Positions 51,948-60,758 of a stretch of DNA of 63,135 nt are shown here, in pieces. The DNA lies in assembly GCA_016342345.1 (NCBI GenBank), contig JAEINO010000018.1, positions 1-63,135 of the forward strand. The letters run 5' to 3'. Source of the DNA: Pseudodesulfovibrio sp. (lineage in GTDB: Bacteria; Desulfobacterota; Desulfovibrionia; Desulfovibrionales; Desulfovibrionaceae). A program made the translations under genes and the position numbers. Position 1 is the stretch's first letter. The number at the start of each line of letters is the position of its first letter. A model generated the notes under the pieces. That model was not told the origin of the DNA. It saw nothing but the letters and a program-made list of their open reading frames with translations, and made no database searches.

Positions 51948-52890
51948 TTTTACTGCCACCAGTCGCTTGAGACGTGCGGTCTTCGTTTACTCGTTGACCG
52001 CCGTTTTTGTATATGCGCTTTTCCTTTCTCCTTTGGCTACAGCAGCTACAGCAGACAATGTGTGGCATCCTCTTGTGGACCGTTTGGCCGAGGATGGATT
52101 TGATCGGACATATGTATCTGCCCTCTTTTCCCGTAAAAGTCTGAAATTCTCTCCTGAAATCATGGCTCGGAAGATGAACGTCCTGCTTGAAACCAGGCTT
52201 TCGTCCAGGAAGCCTGAACCTGGAACCAAGCCGGAAGTCATGGCTCGGTATTTCAATCCGATTCTAATTGCTGGTGCATATGGTTTTTATCGTGATCACA
52301 AGGAAGATTTTGTAGTCATTGAAAATCGATATGCCGTTTCGGGCGAGGTTCTGACGGCTCTTTTGCTTGTGGAGACTAAACTTGGAACCCAGGTGGGCAA
52401 GCATAACGGACTTTCCATATTGGCAAGCATGGCTCTGGCGCATGATTTTGAATTAATTAAACCATATATCAAAAGAAAGGATATTTCAGACGAGACCCAT
52501 ACGTGGTTGGTCAGGCGGACCGGGCAAAAGGCAGGCTGGGCATATGAGGAACTCAAGGCACTTATCAGCTATGCTCAGAAAAACGGGAAGGACCCGTTGA
52601 TCATTCCCAGCTCGATGTATGGTGCCATTGGATTGTGCCAATTCATGCCTTCAAATGCGATTCATTACGGCAGGGACGGCTCTGGAGACGGAATCGTTGA
52701 TCTCTTCAATACCCTGGATGCATTGCACAGCATGGCGAATTTCATGAAAAAGCATGGTTGGAAGAAAGGGCTGGATCGCAAAGGGCAGTTGAAAGTCGTT
52801 TATCGCTATAATCATTCGGAAAGTTATGCCATGACCATTCTTGCCGTGGCAGACAAGATCAGAAGAACCAACGCCTTCTTTGGAAATTAA
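51925..52890 (+). CDS. MltB-type lytic murein transglycosylase
   Basis: A 321-residue periplasmic transglycosylase (SLT_2/MltB family). Blocks: VWHPLVDRLAEDGFDRTYVSALFS, MARYFNPILIAGAYGFYRDHKE, VSGEVLTALLLVETKLGTQVGKHNGLSILASMA with the catalytic Glu in VETKLG, IIPSSMYGAIGLCQFMPSNAIHYGRDG and YNHSESYAMTILAVADKI. The N-terminus is basic, then a hydrophobic segment that ends in an Ala-rich cleavage site (PLATAATA). The start is uncertain. AGGAGG at 51910-51915 lies 9 bases before TTG 51925, whereas an ATG at 51898 lacks such a site. The stop shares bases with the convergent glycosyltransferase stop. Confidence 0.85.
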   Translation: MFPWTEFDFTATSRLRRAVFVYSLTAVFVYALFLSPLATAATADNVWHPLVDRLAEDGFDRTYVSALFSRKSLKFSPEIMARKMNVLLETRLSSRKPEPGTKPEVMARYFNPILIAGAYGFYRDHKEDFVVIENRYAVSGEVLTALLLVETKLGTQVGKHNGLSILASMALAHDFELIKPYIKRKDISDETHTWLVRRTGQKAGWAYEELKALISYAQKNGKDPLIIPSSMYGAIGLCQFMPSNAIHYGRDGSGDGIVDLFNTLDALHSMANFMKKHGWKKGLDRKGQLKVVYRYNHSESYAMTILAVADKIRRTNAFFGN

Positions 52891-53996
52891 TCTTCGTCCA
52901 ACAATCTGCGGTAGAGGTTCAGGCTTCGCTTGAGAAATTCGTCCAGAGTCAGTTGGGACATGGTCCTTTTCTGGGCGGCGAGAACGTCATTTTTGAGAGA
53001 GCTTTCCCTGGCAATACTGGCGATAGTCGATGCCAGTGCTTCAGTATCCCCCGGCTGCACGAGCATGGAAGGATCAACAAGGTCGGGCATGACGCCCACG
53101 TTCGTGGAAACGAGAGGACGTCCTGTAGACATGATTTCAAGGGCGGATCGGGCAATTGCTTCGGACCAGAGGGAAGCGACAACCCCGATGTCGAGAGCGG
53201 AAATGCAATCCCTGATATCGTCACGCTTGCCACTGATGCGCGTGATACTCTTGATGCCGAAGTCATCAATCCAGGCTTCGACCTGATCGCTCGTTATGGC
53301 CGTGTCAAAACCGATCAGAAACAGGCGGATATCGGATAAACCCTGTTGTGCCAGATTTGCGATGGCTTCAATCGTTTCCTTGTGCCCCTTGACGCGGTCA
53401 AAACGCCCGAGCAATCCGACCACGATATCATTGGGCGCAAATCCGAATTCCTCTCGCACGCGGTCCCTTCCTGCTTGATCGAATCTGAATTTGTCAGTAT
53501 CGACTCCGCCATGGATGAGCCAGACTCCGTGTCCGGGGGTGCGCATTCTTTGAAGGAAGTAGTTTGCCATATGACGGTTCGTGACCACAACGGCATCTGC
53601 CACTCCGGCATGAAGCCAGCGGTTGAGGACGTCACGCCTCGGGGGGCGTTGATCTCCTCGGGTGCGAACGAGCTTGAAGTTGAAACCGAGAAGTTTGAGC
53701 AGACCCCAAAGGAAAAAACCTTCCCCCCGGTGGCAATTGACAATATCAGGACGATGCGTCCTGACAAGTTGTATGATATGCTTTGTTGCAGCGGCAAAAC
53801 GGATGGGATTCGTGGTGTTCAGATCGACAGACACGGTTTTGAGCCCCATTTCCTGAGCCACCTTTTCGGATTGGGTGCCAGCCTGCGTCAGGGTGATCAC
53901 ATCATGCCCGGCATCGGCCAGAAGACGGCTGAGGGTAAGCGCGTACCAGGCTGTGGCGTTGAACCAGCGAACATTGATTACTTGAAATATCTTCAT
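52887..53996 (-). CDS. glycosyltransferase, family 4 type
   Basis: A 369-residue GT-B enzyme. It opens MKIFQVINVRWFNATAWYALTLSRLLADAGHDV, the acceptor half. The donor half carries VGLLGRFDRVKGHKETIEAI and the E-x7-E type motif SLWSEAIARSALEIMSTGRPLVSTNVG that binds the sugar nucleotide. It probably transfers a hexose in LPS or polysaccharide assembly. The GT2 gene is divergent, 72 bases away. Confidence 0.88.
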   Translation of the reverse strand: MKIFQVINVRWFNATAWYALTLSRLLADAGHDVITLTQAGTQSEKVAQEMGLKTVSVDLNTTNPIRFAAATKHIIQLVRTHRPDIVNCHRGEGFFLWGLLKLLGFNFKLVRTRGDQRPPRRDVLNRWLHAGVADAVVVTNRHMANYFLQRMRTPGHGVWLIHGGVDTDKFRFDQAGRDRVREEFGFAPNDIVVGLLGRFDRVKGHKETIEAIANLAQQGLSDIRLFLIGFDTAITSDQVEAWIDDFGIKSITRISGKRDDIRDCISALDIGVVASLWSEAIARSALEIMSTGRPLVSTNVGVMPDLVDPSMLVQPGDTEALASTIASIARESSLKNDVLAAQKRTMSQLTLDEFLKRSLNLYRRLLDED

Positions 53997-54068
53997 ATAC
54001 TCTGCCTGAAATGATTGTTGAATGCTCAAGATGACAGTTCAAGGCGGTGAAAGCAAGGTCTTAGATTC

Positions 54069-54929
54069 ATGGATGATACCTTAGTTTCAGTCATACTTCC
54101 CACATACAATCGGGCCGAGTATCTTTCGGTGGCCCTTGATTCGCTTTTTGCTCAGACCCATCAGCGGTGGGAGTGCATCATCATTGACGATGGTTCCACT
54201 GATAACACTTTGCAGGTCCTGGCTTCCTACGAGGATCCGAGGGTTGTCTACATGTATCAGGATAATCAGGGGGTCTCTGCTGCCCGCAATGTTGGCATCA
54301 GCCGATGCAAAGGAGACATGCTAGCACTTTTGGACTCTGACGACGAGTGGTTGCCGAAGAAACTTGAAAGGCAGTGTGCATATATGCGCGCCAACGGATT
54401 CGAGATTTGTCAGACAGATGAAATCTGGATTCGCAATGGGAAAAGGGTCAACCAGAAACGCAAGTATGCCAAGCCGGAAGGGTGGTTTTTCGAGGCATCT
54501 CTCGAGATGTGTCTCATAAGCCCGTCGTGTACTATGTTAACCCGCAGGGCATGGGATGAAATCGGTCCGTTTGATGTAGAAATGCCATCGTGCGAAGATT
54601 ATGACATGTGGCTTCGTGCCTGCTTGAAATTTCCTGTTGGATTGTTGTCTGAAAAGCTTACAATCAAGCATGGTGGCAGACCGGATCAGTTGTCCAATTG
54701 TGTTCCGTGTGCCGATCTTCATCGTATTCGTGCGCTCATTAAAATCTTGCAGTGTGGCGATCTTGACGCAACACAGTATGCTTCTGCCCTGGCAGAGTTG
54801 GGGAAAAAGGTGGAGATCTATAGGCAAGGGTGTGAAAAGAGGGGGAGAATCGACGAGGCAAATCGGGTTTGGAACTTGTTTTGCATAGTTCGAAATGGGG
54901 AAAAAATTCCCTTGAATACATTGTATTAG
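54069..54929 (+). CDS. glycosyltransferase, family 2
   Basis: A 286-residue GT-A enzyme with the family start VSVILPTYNRAEYLSVALDSLFAQTHQRWECIIIDDGSTDNTLQVL and the metal-binding DxD (LLDSDDEW, about 92). The acceptor side has SCTMLTRRAWDEIGPFDVEMPSCEDYDMWLRACLKFPVGLL with a catalytic ED. It is likely involved in surface polysaccharide or lipopolysaccharide decoration, like its divergent neighbour. Confidence 0.9.
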   Translation: MDDTLVSVILPTYNRAEYLSVALDSLFAQTHQRWECIIIDDGSTDNTLQVLASYEDPRVVYMYQDNQGVSAARNVGISRCKGDMLALLDSDDEWLPKKLERQCAYMRANGFEICQTDEIWIRNGKRVNQKRKYAKPEGWFFEASLEMCLISPSCTMLTRRAWDEIGPFDVEMPSCEDYDMWLRACLKFPVGLLSEKLTIKHGGRPDQLSNCVPCADLHRIRALIKILQCGDLDATQYASALAELGKKVEIYRQGCEKRGRIDEANRVWNLFCIVRNGEKIPLNTLY

Positions 54930-55008
54930 CTAATTGTGTATGGATTTTAAATGCAGTCGGGCGATCAACTCCATGGCGGAGGTGGTGGTCGAGGCTTGAG
55001 GTGAACGC

Positions 55009-57666
55009 GTGCCGACCATTGTCAAACTCATAGAAGGTCTCCCCGAAATAAATCAGTCCAGGCTGGTTGCTTCGGGGTTTGGTCTTTGGGTGACCTGGAA
55101 AGGGAATCTTAACAATGCGGTGGACAATACCCTTCTCGAGTATGGCGCGTTGTGTGTCGCCCGTGAAAAAGATCAGGCTCTGTGGTTTTGCAATACGACC
55201 GAAATCTTTCGTGCCTTGGCCCGGCTTCAGGTGTGGTCTCGTGTCAATCCCATGCCGGTCTTCTGCCAGGTCGTCCCGCTCACATTCCTTGTTGGGTATA
55301 GTCTGGAATACACGGTTTCCCTTTCTGTTGAACTCGACCGGCAGGATGCGCGCGTTTCCGATGATTTTGAAGTGGTCATTCATCCCAAGCTCAAGGACAA
55401 GGTCAACAGCCTTGCCGGACTGACAACGGAACAACTCGGCAATGTGGAAGGCCTGGCTGCTGTTGAGTGGCTTCGTCTTCAGGTCGACCAGGGGCTGGAT
55501 TATGAATCCCTTCGGAAGTGGTTCTTCATAATCAAGCCGCTTGGTAAGATGTCGGATAAGGAAAGCATCCTGGGATGGAGGGATTTCTCGGTTGAGATCA
55601 TCGAGTTGCTCCAGAAGCTCGGTCTCAAGTATATTTCAGATGTCAAAGAGGGGGCCATCTTCTTTCCTCTCGACAGTTTTCGTCTGCTTCGTTCGTTTTG
55701 CAGCGAAATCCTGACCCTGATCAGGACGGTCAAGGAAGACCCTGAAAAGAAATATTGGCCTATTGTCATGGCGGCAGTTGCACAAGGCAATCTGCAGTTC
55801 ACGGGAGATCTTCCGAACAAGGTCGAGTTGGATTGGAACCGTCTGACACCTGATTATCCGTATGTCCGCTTCATGGACGGCTTCCTTCTTTCGGAGTGGT
55901 TTCGCATGGATGAGGCCAGGTACGGTACTGATCAGGTTTCCTTGGAATCCTGGTGTACTCTTGCCTCAAAGGAGGGAGGAGGCTATATCGGCCATGGGAC
56001 CATGCAGGTACTGCTTCCTGATCTGTTGGTCCTGGCTGAAGGGGAAGAATGTTTCTATTGCGGGCAGAAGAATCATAAACCCGGGGATTGCCCGTCAAAG
56101 ACACTTCCCACACCACATCCGCAGGTCTGGCACCTGTTGGCCAAGATCGACATAAAGGACTTTTCCAAAGGGTTCAACGAGATCGACGCAGCTGTAGACA
56201 AGGAGGATTTTTCCAACTCCATTCTGGCTGTCATGAACTCGAAGAATACCCTGCAAAGCGTCTTGGCACGGGCGGTCTTTGAAATTAACTGCCCGTCGCA
56301 ACTGCGGACGTTGAAACTTGTCTGGCGCAGTAGGGGCAAGGAGTGGGCCGATGGTCTCAAGCAGTTGGCTCCCAAGGAAGGGGAGTTCATATGGGACGCT
56401 CTGGATGCTTTGGAGGCCGGAGATCTGCCAGCGACCGCAGAACTCATCAAACAGGCTCAGCTCAAATATCAGCGCAGTTATCAGCCTCATTCCCTGTGGG
56501 GATTCTGGAATTTGGAAAATGGGGACGCCAACCAGGCCCTTTTCCATTGGCAGGAAGCGGAGCGCATGAGTTTCACGCCTCTGCAGCAAGGGTATTTTTC
56601 TTATTTGCAGGCTCGTCTCATGGAAGTTGAAGGCAACCTCAAGGATGCCATCAATGCATACAAGCACGCCAATTCCTTTTCTCCCAGTTGGATAGATCCT
56701 GTTTATCGGCAGGGTGTGTGTATGGTTAAAATGGGATTTACCGGTCAGGCCATGGATCTTTTTTTTGATCTCGTCGGTCGTGATCCTCATGTGTTTAACC
56801 GCATACTTGTAGATCCTGAGATTGATCGTGGTCGTGTCCAACTCATGAGTTCCCTTTGGGAACGGTGGGCTGATGCAGAGGCGGATGTCGAGGAAGCACG
56901 ATTGAGAGTTGAAAAGCTGACCGACGATATCGCTAAGCGATTTGACGAAAGCCATGGTTTTTTCGAGAACGCAAACGAGGAATTGGAACGGCTGAAGAAA
57001 TTCGGTGTTACCAATAATTACGTGGCCTATCGATTGTTGCTCAAAGGGACTGAGAAGTTCGGAGGTTCTCTGGATGATGAAGTCAAGCGTGAAGTCAAGC
57101 GCATCAATGCAAATCTGGAGTATCTTTCTGATCGTGTGCGGGAAATTCAAAAGGAAGCCGCGTGGTTTCCATTTCCAAAATTGCTGCTCGAGTTCAACAA
57201 GGATTTCAATTTCTGCGTGGACAAGATCAACTGGATCAAGACTCAGAATCTCAAGGACGCGGATAATTTTCGAAAATCCATTCGACTGCTTGAGGAAATC
57301 GAAGATCATATTGACACTTTGCAGGGGCGTCTCGTCACTTTGCGCATTGTTCGTGACAGCACGCTTTTCATTCTGATGCTTGGCCGTAATTTCATCTGGT
57401 TCGAGTTGGTAGGTTTGGGATTGCTCCTTGTTGGCGTGCCTGCCTTGGTTTATTTTACTCAGGATGTTCGGGGGAACTTCATTGTTGACATGATCAATGA
57501 TGAAAGCCAGCGATGGGAAATTTCCAAGGGGTTGGTCATCATATTGAGTGTTTCCTGTGTGGCTCTTGCGGCCATCAAGAGTGCCTTTACTTTTGAAAAG
57601 AGAAAGAGGGAGCTGTTTCAGCAACTTGATGACGAGATGCGCGAATCAGCTCCGCGTCGTTATTGA
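55009..57666 (+). CDS. large TPR-like membrane protein with a CCHC zinc knuckle
   Basis: An 885-residue protein I cannot assign to a known family. It begins with GTG (GAGG 10 bases upstream). The first 345 residues are an unrecognised alpha/beta region. A perfect CX2CX4HX4C zinc knuckle (C348, C351, H356, C361, CFYCGQKNHKPGDC) follows. Residues about 400-610 are TPR-like (WNLENGDANQALFHWQEAERM, QGYFSYLQARLMEVEGNLKDAINAYKHA). Coiled coils follow (about 620-690 and 700-770). Two TM helices close it (WFELVGLGLLLVGVPALVYF and GLVIILSVSCVALAAIKSAF) before a charged tail. The soluble part is probably cytosolic. The neighbours are a GT2 gene and gpmA; neither suggests a function. Confidence 0.8.
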   Translation: MPTIVKLIEGLPEINQSRLVASGFGLWVTWKGNLNNAVDNTLLEYGALCVAREKDQALWFCNTTEIFRALARLQVWSRVNPMPVFCQVVPLTFLVGYSLEYTVSLSVELDRQDARVSDDFEVVIHPKLKDKVNSLAGLTTEQLGNVEGLAAVEWLRLQVDQGLDYESLRKWFFIIKPLGKMSDKESILGWRDFSVEIIELLQKLGLKYISDVKEGAIFFPLDSFRLLRSFCSEILTLIRTVKEDPEKKYWPIVMAAVAQGNLQFTGDLPNKVELDWNRLTPDYPYVRFMDGFLLSEWFRMDEARYGTDQVSLESWCTLASKEGGGYIGHGTMQVLLPDLLVLAEGEECFYCGQKNHKPGDCPSKTLPTPHPQVWHLLAKIDIKDFSKGFNEIDAAVDKEDFSNSILAVMNSKNTLQSVLARAVFEINCPSQLRTLKLVWRSRGKEWADGLKQLAPKEGEFIWDALDALEAGDLPATAELIKQAQLKYQRSYQPHSLWGFWNLENGDANQALFHWQEAERMSFTPLQQGYFSYLQARLMEVEGNLKDAINAYKHANSFSPSWIDPVYRQGVCMVKMGFTGQAMDLFFDLVGRDPHVFNRILVDPEIDRGRVQLMSSLWERWADAEADVEEARLRVEKLTDDIAKRFDESHGFFENANEELERLKKFGVTNNYVAYRLLLKGTEKFGGSLDDEVKREVKRINANLEYLSDRVREIQKEAAWFPFPKLLLEFNKDFNFCVDKINWIKTQNLKDADNFRKSIRLLEEIEDHIDTLQGRLVTLRIVRDSTLFILMLGRNFIWFELVGLGLLLVGVPALVYFTQDVRGNFIVDMINDESQRWEISKGLVIILSVSCVALAAIKSAFTFEKRKRELFQQLDDEMRESAPRRY

Positions 57667-57710
57667 TTATCATTCATATCCGCTTCCCTAAAAAAAGGTT
57701 TCTGGGTACT

Positions 57711-57744
57711 GTTTCATGTCGAGAATCATGACATGAAACGGAGG
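57711..57744 (+). promoter_or_regulatory. hairpin abutting the gpmA ribosome-binding site
   Basis: GTTTCATGTC (57711-57720) and GACATGAAAC (57730-57739) form a perfect 10-bp stem with a 9-base loop. The 3' arm ends exactly at GGAGG (57740-57744), the ribosome-binding site of gpmA (ATG at 57749). A folded leader could limit or standby-load ribosomes, or act as a binding site. Confidence 0.5.
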
Positions 57745-57748
57745 CAGT

Positions 57749-58495
57749 ATGCATAAACTGGTGTTGATCCGGCATGGACAGAGTGAGTGGAATCTTGAAA
57801 ACAGATTCACTGGCTGGACTGATGTGGATCTGACAGAGCAGGGCATTCGGGAAGCCATTGATGGCGCGAAGCTCCTCAAGGCAGAGGGATTTATTTTCGA
57901 TGTTGTTCATACTTCGCTTCTGAAGAGGGCGATCCGCACGTTGTGGCTTGTGCAGGATGAGATGGATTTCATGTGGCTTCCGGTTTTCAACACATGGAGA
58001 CTCAATGAGCGGCATTATGGTGCGCTTCAGGGGTTGAACAAGGCAGAGACTTCCGAAAAATATGGTGATGAACAGGTGTTTATCTGGCGGCGTAGTTACG
58101 ATATCCCACCGCCGGAGCTTGATCTCAGCGATGATAGATATCCCGGACACGATTCGCGGTATGCTTCCCTGTCATCGGAAGAGTTGCCTCGGTGCGAAAG
58201 TCTCAAGACGACCATTGATCGCACCATGCCCTACTGGTTCAAGACAATCGCTCCCCAAATACAGGATGGCAAACGGGTGCTTGTCGTGGCCCACGGAAAT
58301 TCCCTCAGGGGACTGGTCAAATATCTTGATGACGTGAGCGACGAGGACATCACCAAACTCAACATTCCCACCGGACTTCCCCTGGTTTATGAGTTGGATA
58401 AGGAACTCAAGCCGATCAGGCACTATTATCTGGGCGATCAGGAAGCCGCTGCCAAGGCTGCCGAGGCAGTTGCCAACCAGGCCAGGGGCGGGTAG
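57749..58495 (+). CDS. gpmA: 2,3-bisphosphoglycerate-dependent phosphoglycerate mutase
   Basis: A 248-residue dPGM that interconverts 3- and 2-phosphoglycerate in glycolysis and gluconeogenesis. Catalytic blocks: [26 protein letters not shown] (His near 10), [27 protein letters not shown] and [23 protein letters not shown] (second His). The C-terminal tail is Ala-rich. Confidence 0.96.
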   Translation: MHKLVLIRHGQSEWNLENRFTGWTDVDLTEQGIREAIDGAKLLKAEGFIFDVVHTSLLKRAIRTLWLVQDEMDFMWLPVFNTWRLNERHYGALQGLNKAETSEKYGDEQVFIWRRSYDIPPPELDLSDDRYPGHDSRYASLSSEELPRCESLKTTIDRTMPYWFKTIAPQIQDGKRVLVVAHGNSLRGLVKYLDDVSDEDITKLNIPTGLPLVYELDKELKPIRHYYLGDQEAAAKAAEAVANQARGG

Positions 58496-58507
58496 TGCTT
58501 GTCCGTC

Positions 58508-59608
58508 ATGGACGGGACAAAATTCACGAAACAATTGCTTGATTGGTACGATGCCAATGGACGGGAGTTGCCTTGGAGGCAAACTCCCGATCCTTATGCT
58601 GTCTGGGTTTCCGAGATAATGGCCCAGCAGACACAAATAGATCGTGTCATCGGCTATTTCGGACGTTGGATGGAGCGGTATCCCGATCTTGCTGCATTGG
58701 CTCAGGCCCATGATGATGAAGCTCTCAAGCTTTGGGAAGGGCTGGGTTATTATTCCCGCGCTCGGAATATGCTCAAGGCTGCTGTTCTGATAGCAAGGGA
58801 GCATGGTGGTGTCTTTCCGGCCGATCCTGCTATGATCCGAGCCCTTCCTGGAGTCGGAAAGTATACTGCAGGGGCCATTTCCAGTATTGCTTTCGGGCTG
58901 CCTGAACCAGCTATTGATGCCAATGTTCTCCGGGTATTTGCTCGCCTGCTGGATTTGAGCCGATCTGTCCGGGAAACGACGAGTGCATCACACATCGAAG
59001 AACAGGTTCGTATACTTTTGCCTGACGACAGGCCTGGGGATTTTAATCAGGCACTCATGGAGCTTGGGGCCTTGATTTGTTCCAAGCGTCCGTCATGTGA
59101 ACGTTGTCCGGTGCAGGGCTTTTGCATGGCATATGAAGCCGGTGTGGTTTCCGAGCGGCCAGTGCTCCCTGAACCCGCGAAGCGGATTCGAATCGACATG
59201 GCGACTGGTGTCCTTGTGCACGATGGCAGGATTCTCATTCAAAAGCGGCGTCCCGGAGATGTTTGGCCCGGACTTTGGGAATTTCCGGGTGGTGTCATCG
59301 AGTTGGGGGAAACCCCGGAACAGGCCGTGGTCCGGGAATATATGGAAGAAGTGGCTTTGGATGTGAAACCTGTTAGTAAAATTACTGTGATATCATATGG
59401 CTATACGAAATATCGAGTGACCATGCATTGTTATCTTTGCCGGTTGGCAAATGGCGACCAGCTTGATCCGATTTTTAACGAGGCGGTCCAAGGTGGTTTT
59501 GTCACACCAGATGGTCTTTCTGAATATGCATTTCCTGCCGGCCATCGTCGGCTTATCGAATTCATGAAAAATGACATTCGGTATGGAGATGGTTTCTTTA
59601 TTCTTTAG
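58508..59608 (+). CDS. mutY: A/G-specific adenine glycosylase
   Basis: A 366-residue MutY that removes adenine opposite 8-oxoguanine. Catalytic Glu in SEIMAQQTQIDRV, helix-hairpin-helix LPGVGKYTAGAI, catalytic Asp in IDANVLRVFARL, the Fe-S loop CSKRPSCERCPVQGFC (C-x6-C-x2-C-x5-C) and a C-terminal Nudix-like 8-oxoG recognition domain with the box GGVIELGETPEQAVVREYMEE. ATG at 58508 is preferred; TTG 58499 is possible. It follows gpmA by 12 bases. Confidence 0.95.
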   Translation: MDGTKFTKQLLDWYDANGRELPWRQTPDPYAVWVSEIMAQQTQIDRVIGYFGRWMERYPDLAALAQAHDDEALKLWEGLGYYSRARNMLKAAVLIAREHGGVFPADPAMIRALPGVGKYTAGAISSIAFGLPEPAIDANVLRVFARLLDLSRSVRETTSASHIEEQVRILLPDDRPGDFNQALMELGALICSKRPSCERCPVQGFCMAYEAGVVSERPVLPEPAKRIRIDMATGVLVHDGRILIQKRRPGDVWPGLWEFPGGVIELGETPEQAVVREYMEEVALDVKPVSKITVISYGYTKYRVTMHCYLCRLANGDQLDPIFNEAVQGGFVTPDGLSEYAFPAGHRRLIEFMKNDIRYGDGFFIL

Positions 59609-59639
59609 TTTCCTCATTATTATAACATCTTGTGTTCGT

Positions 59640-59655
59640 AGGCACACCCTTTGCT
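59640..59655 (+). promoter_or_regulatory. near-consensus sigma-54 (-24/-12) promoter
   Basis: AGGCACACCCTTTGCT matches TGGCACG-N4-TTGCW at 10 of 12 defined positions with exact spacing (GGCAC and TTGCT). The predicted transcription start is near 59666, giving a 45-base leader that holds AGGAGAGG before the ATG at 59711. Confidence 0.7.
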
Positions 59656-59710
59656 ACTCTCAGTGCGGAGGCTTGTATTCAAGCCAAAACTTTGACGTAG
59701 GAGAGGCGAA

Positions 59711-60703
59711 ATGTCTTTCAGCAAGATTGGTGATTACAACGCCATTGCTGCCTTGCAGGCGGGCAAGGGTGTCGGCGGTGCCGGGAAGAATGGGGCGCAG
59801 GATGCACAGCTTCAGGCTGCATTCAGCAAGCAGATGGAGATGACGCAGAGTCTTTTTGGAGATGGGTCAGAGCGATATGGGGAGGGGGATTCTTTTGGTT
59901 CATTTGATTCTTCTTTGATAAATGATTCCAGGATGTTTGATGCTTTGACAACCATATCCAGACTGATGCGTGATGAAGCCGGGTTGCCGCAAAGAACTGT
60001 TGCACCGCAAGTGGGTGCGGCACGCATGCAGCAGAGTGTTCCTGCATCGCAACCATTATCCGGCATTGATGTCGGGTCTCTTTCGGCGCGGTTCGAGTCT
60101 GGCGGAGCTGGTGTAGCAGCGATAGGGTATGACCGTGTGGGTGGGACATCCTATGGCAAGTATCAGATTGCATCCAAGCCCGGTACAATGGATCGTTTTC
60201 TCGAATTTCTTGATGAAAAGGCACCGGAATGGGCAGGCAGACTGAGAAATGCAGGTCCGACCAATACCGGTTCCAGAGACGGAGGCATGCCGACCGAATG
60301 GAAAGCCATAGCTGGTGAGAACTCACAGCTCTTTGAAAAGCTGCAACATGATTTCATCGGCAAGGAAACCTACATGCCTGCCCGTGACATGATTCTCAAA
60401 CAGACCGGTCTGGATTTCGACAATGCCCCTCCGGCTTTGCGAGAGGTCCTTTGGAGCACCTCCGTGCAGCATGGTCCAACAGGTGCGGCCAGGATTTTTA
60501 ACAAGACCATTGATCGTTTTGTTGGCAGCGGGAGTGATGGTGACTTCAATTCCAAGCTCATAGAGGGTGTGTACGATACCCGTAAAGGCCAGTTTGGCTC
60601 GTCCACCAAACGCGTGCAGCAGAGTGTTGTCAGTCGCCTGAACACCGAGAAGCAGCTCGCCTTGAACATGCTCGGCAAGACGCAGGTTAATCGTATCGTT
60701 TAA
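59711..60703 (+). CDS. lysozyme-like peptidoglycan-hydrolase-type protein without signal peptide
   Basis: A 330-residue protein. The N-terminal 110 residues are low-complexity and contain no Sec signal. Residues from about 120 carry the pattern SARFESGGAGVAAIGYDRVGGTSYGKYQIAS, then WKAIAGENSQLFEKLQHDFIGKETYMPARD and VLWSTSVQHGPTGAARIFNKTI, resembling the lysozyme-fold domain found in some phage-tail, VgrG-associated and cell-wall-cleaving proteins. The probable catalytic Glu is in RFESGG. A sigma-54 promoter lies upstream, and lack of a signal suggests export by the flagellar or another specialised system. The substrate is not proven. Confidence 0.75.
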   Translation: MSFSKIGDYNAIAALQAGKGVGGAGKNGAQDAQLQAAFSKQMEMTQSLFGDGSERYGEGDSFGSFDSSLINDSRMFDALTTISRLMRDEAGLPQRTVAPQVGAARMQQSVPASQPLSGIDVGSLSARFESGGAGVAAIGYDRVGGTSYGKYQIASKPGTMDRFLEFLDEKAPEWAGRLRNAGPTNTGSRDGGMPTEWKAIAGENSQLFEKLQHDFIGKETYMPARDMILKQTGLDFDNAPPALREVLWSTSVQHGPTGAARIFNKTIDRFVGSGSDGDFNSKLIEGVYDTRKGQFGSSTKRVQQSVVSRLNTEKQLALNMLGKTQVNRIV

Positions 60704-60734
60704 GGGTCTGTCAGATTGATTTTGTTGGATTTTG

Positions 60735-60757
60735 AGACGCGAGAGATCGCGTCTTTT
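60735..60757 (+). terminator. terminator after the lysozyme-like gene
   Basis: AGACGCGA pairs with TCGCGTCT around GAGA and is followed by TTTT, ending 2 bases before the convergent NFACT stop. Confidence 0.75.
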
Positions 60758-60758
60758 G

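Noticed and set aside
56095-57624. Minus-strand open frame (509 codons) opposite the zinc-knuckle protein
   Set aside because: Antisense to a gene with clear TPR, coiled-coil and membrane features; no ribosome-binding site and no domain.
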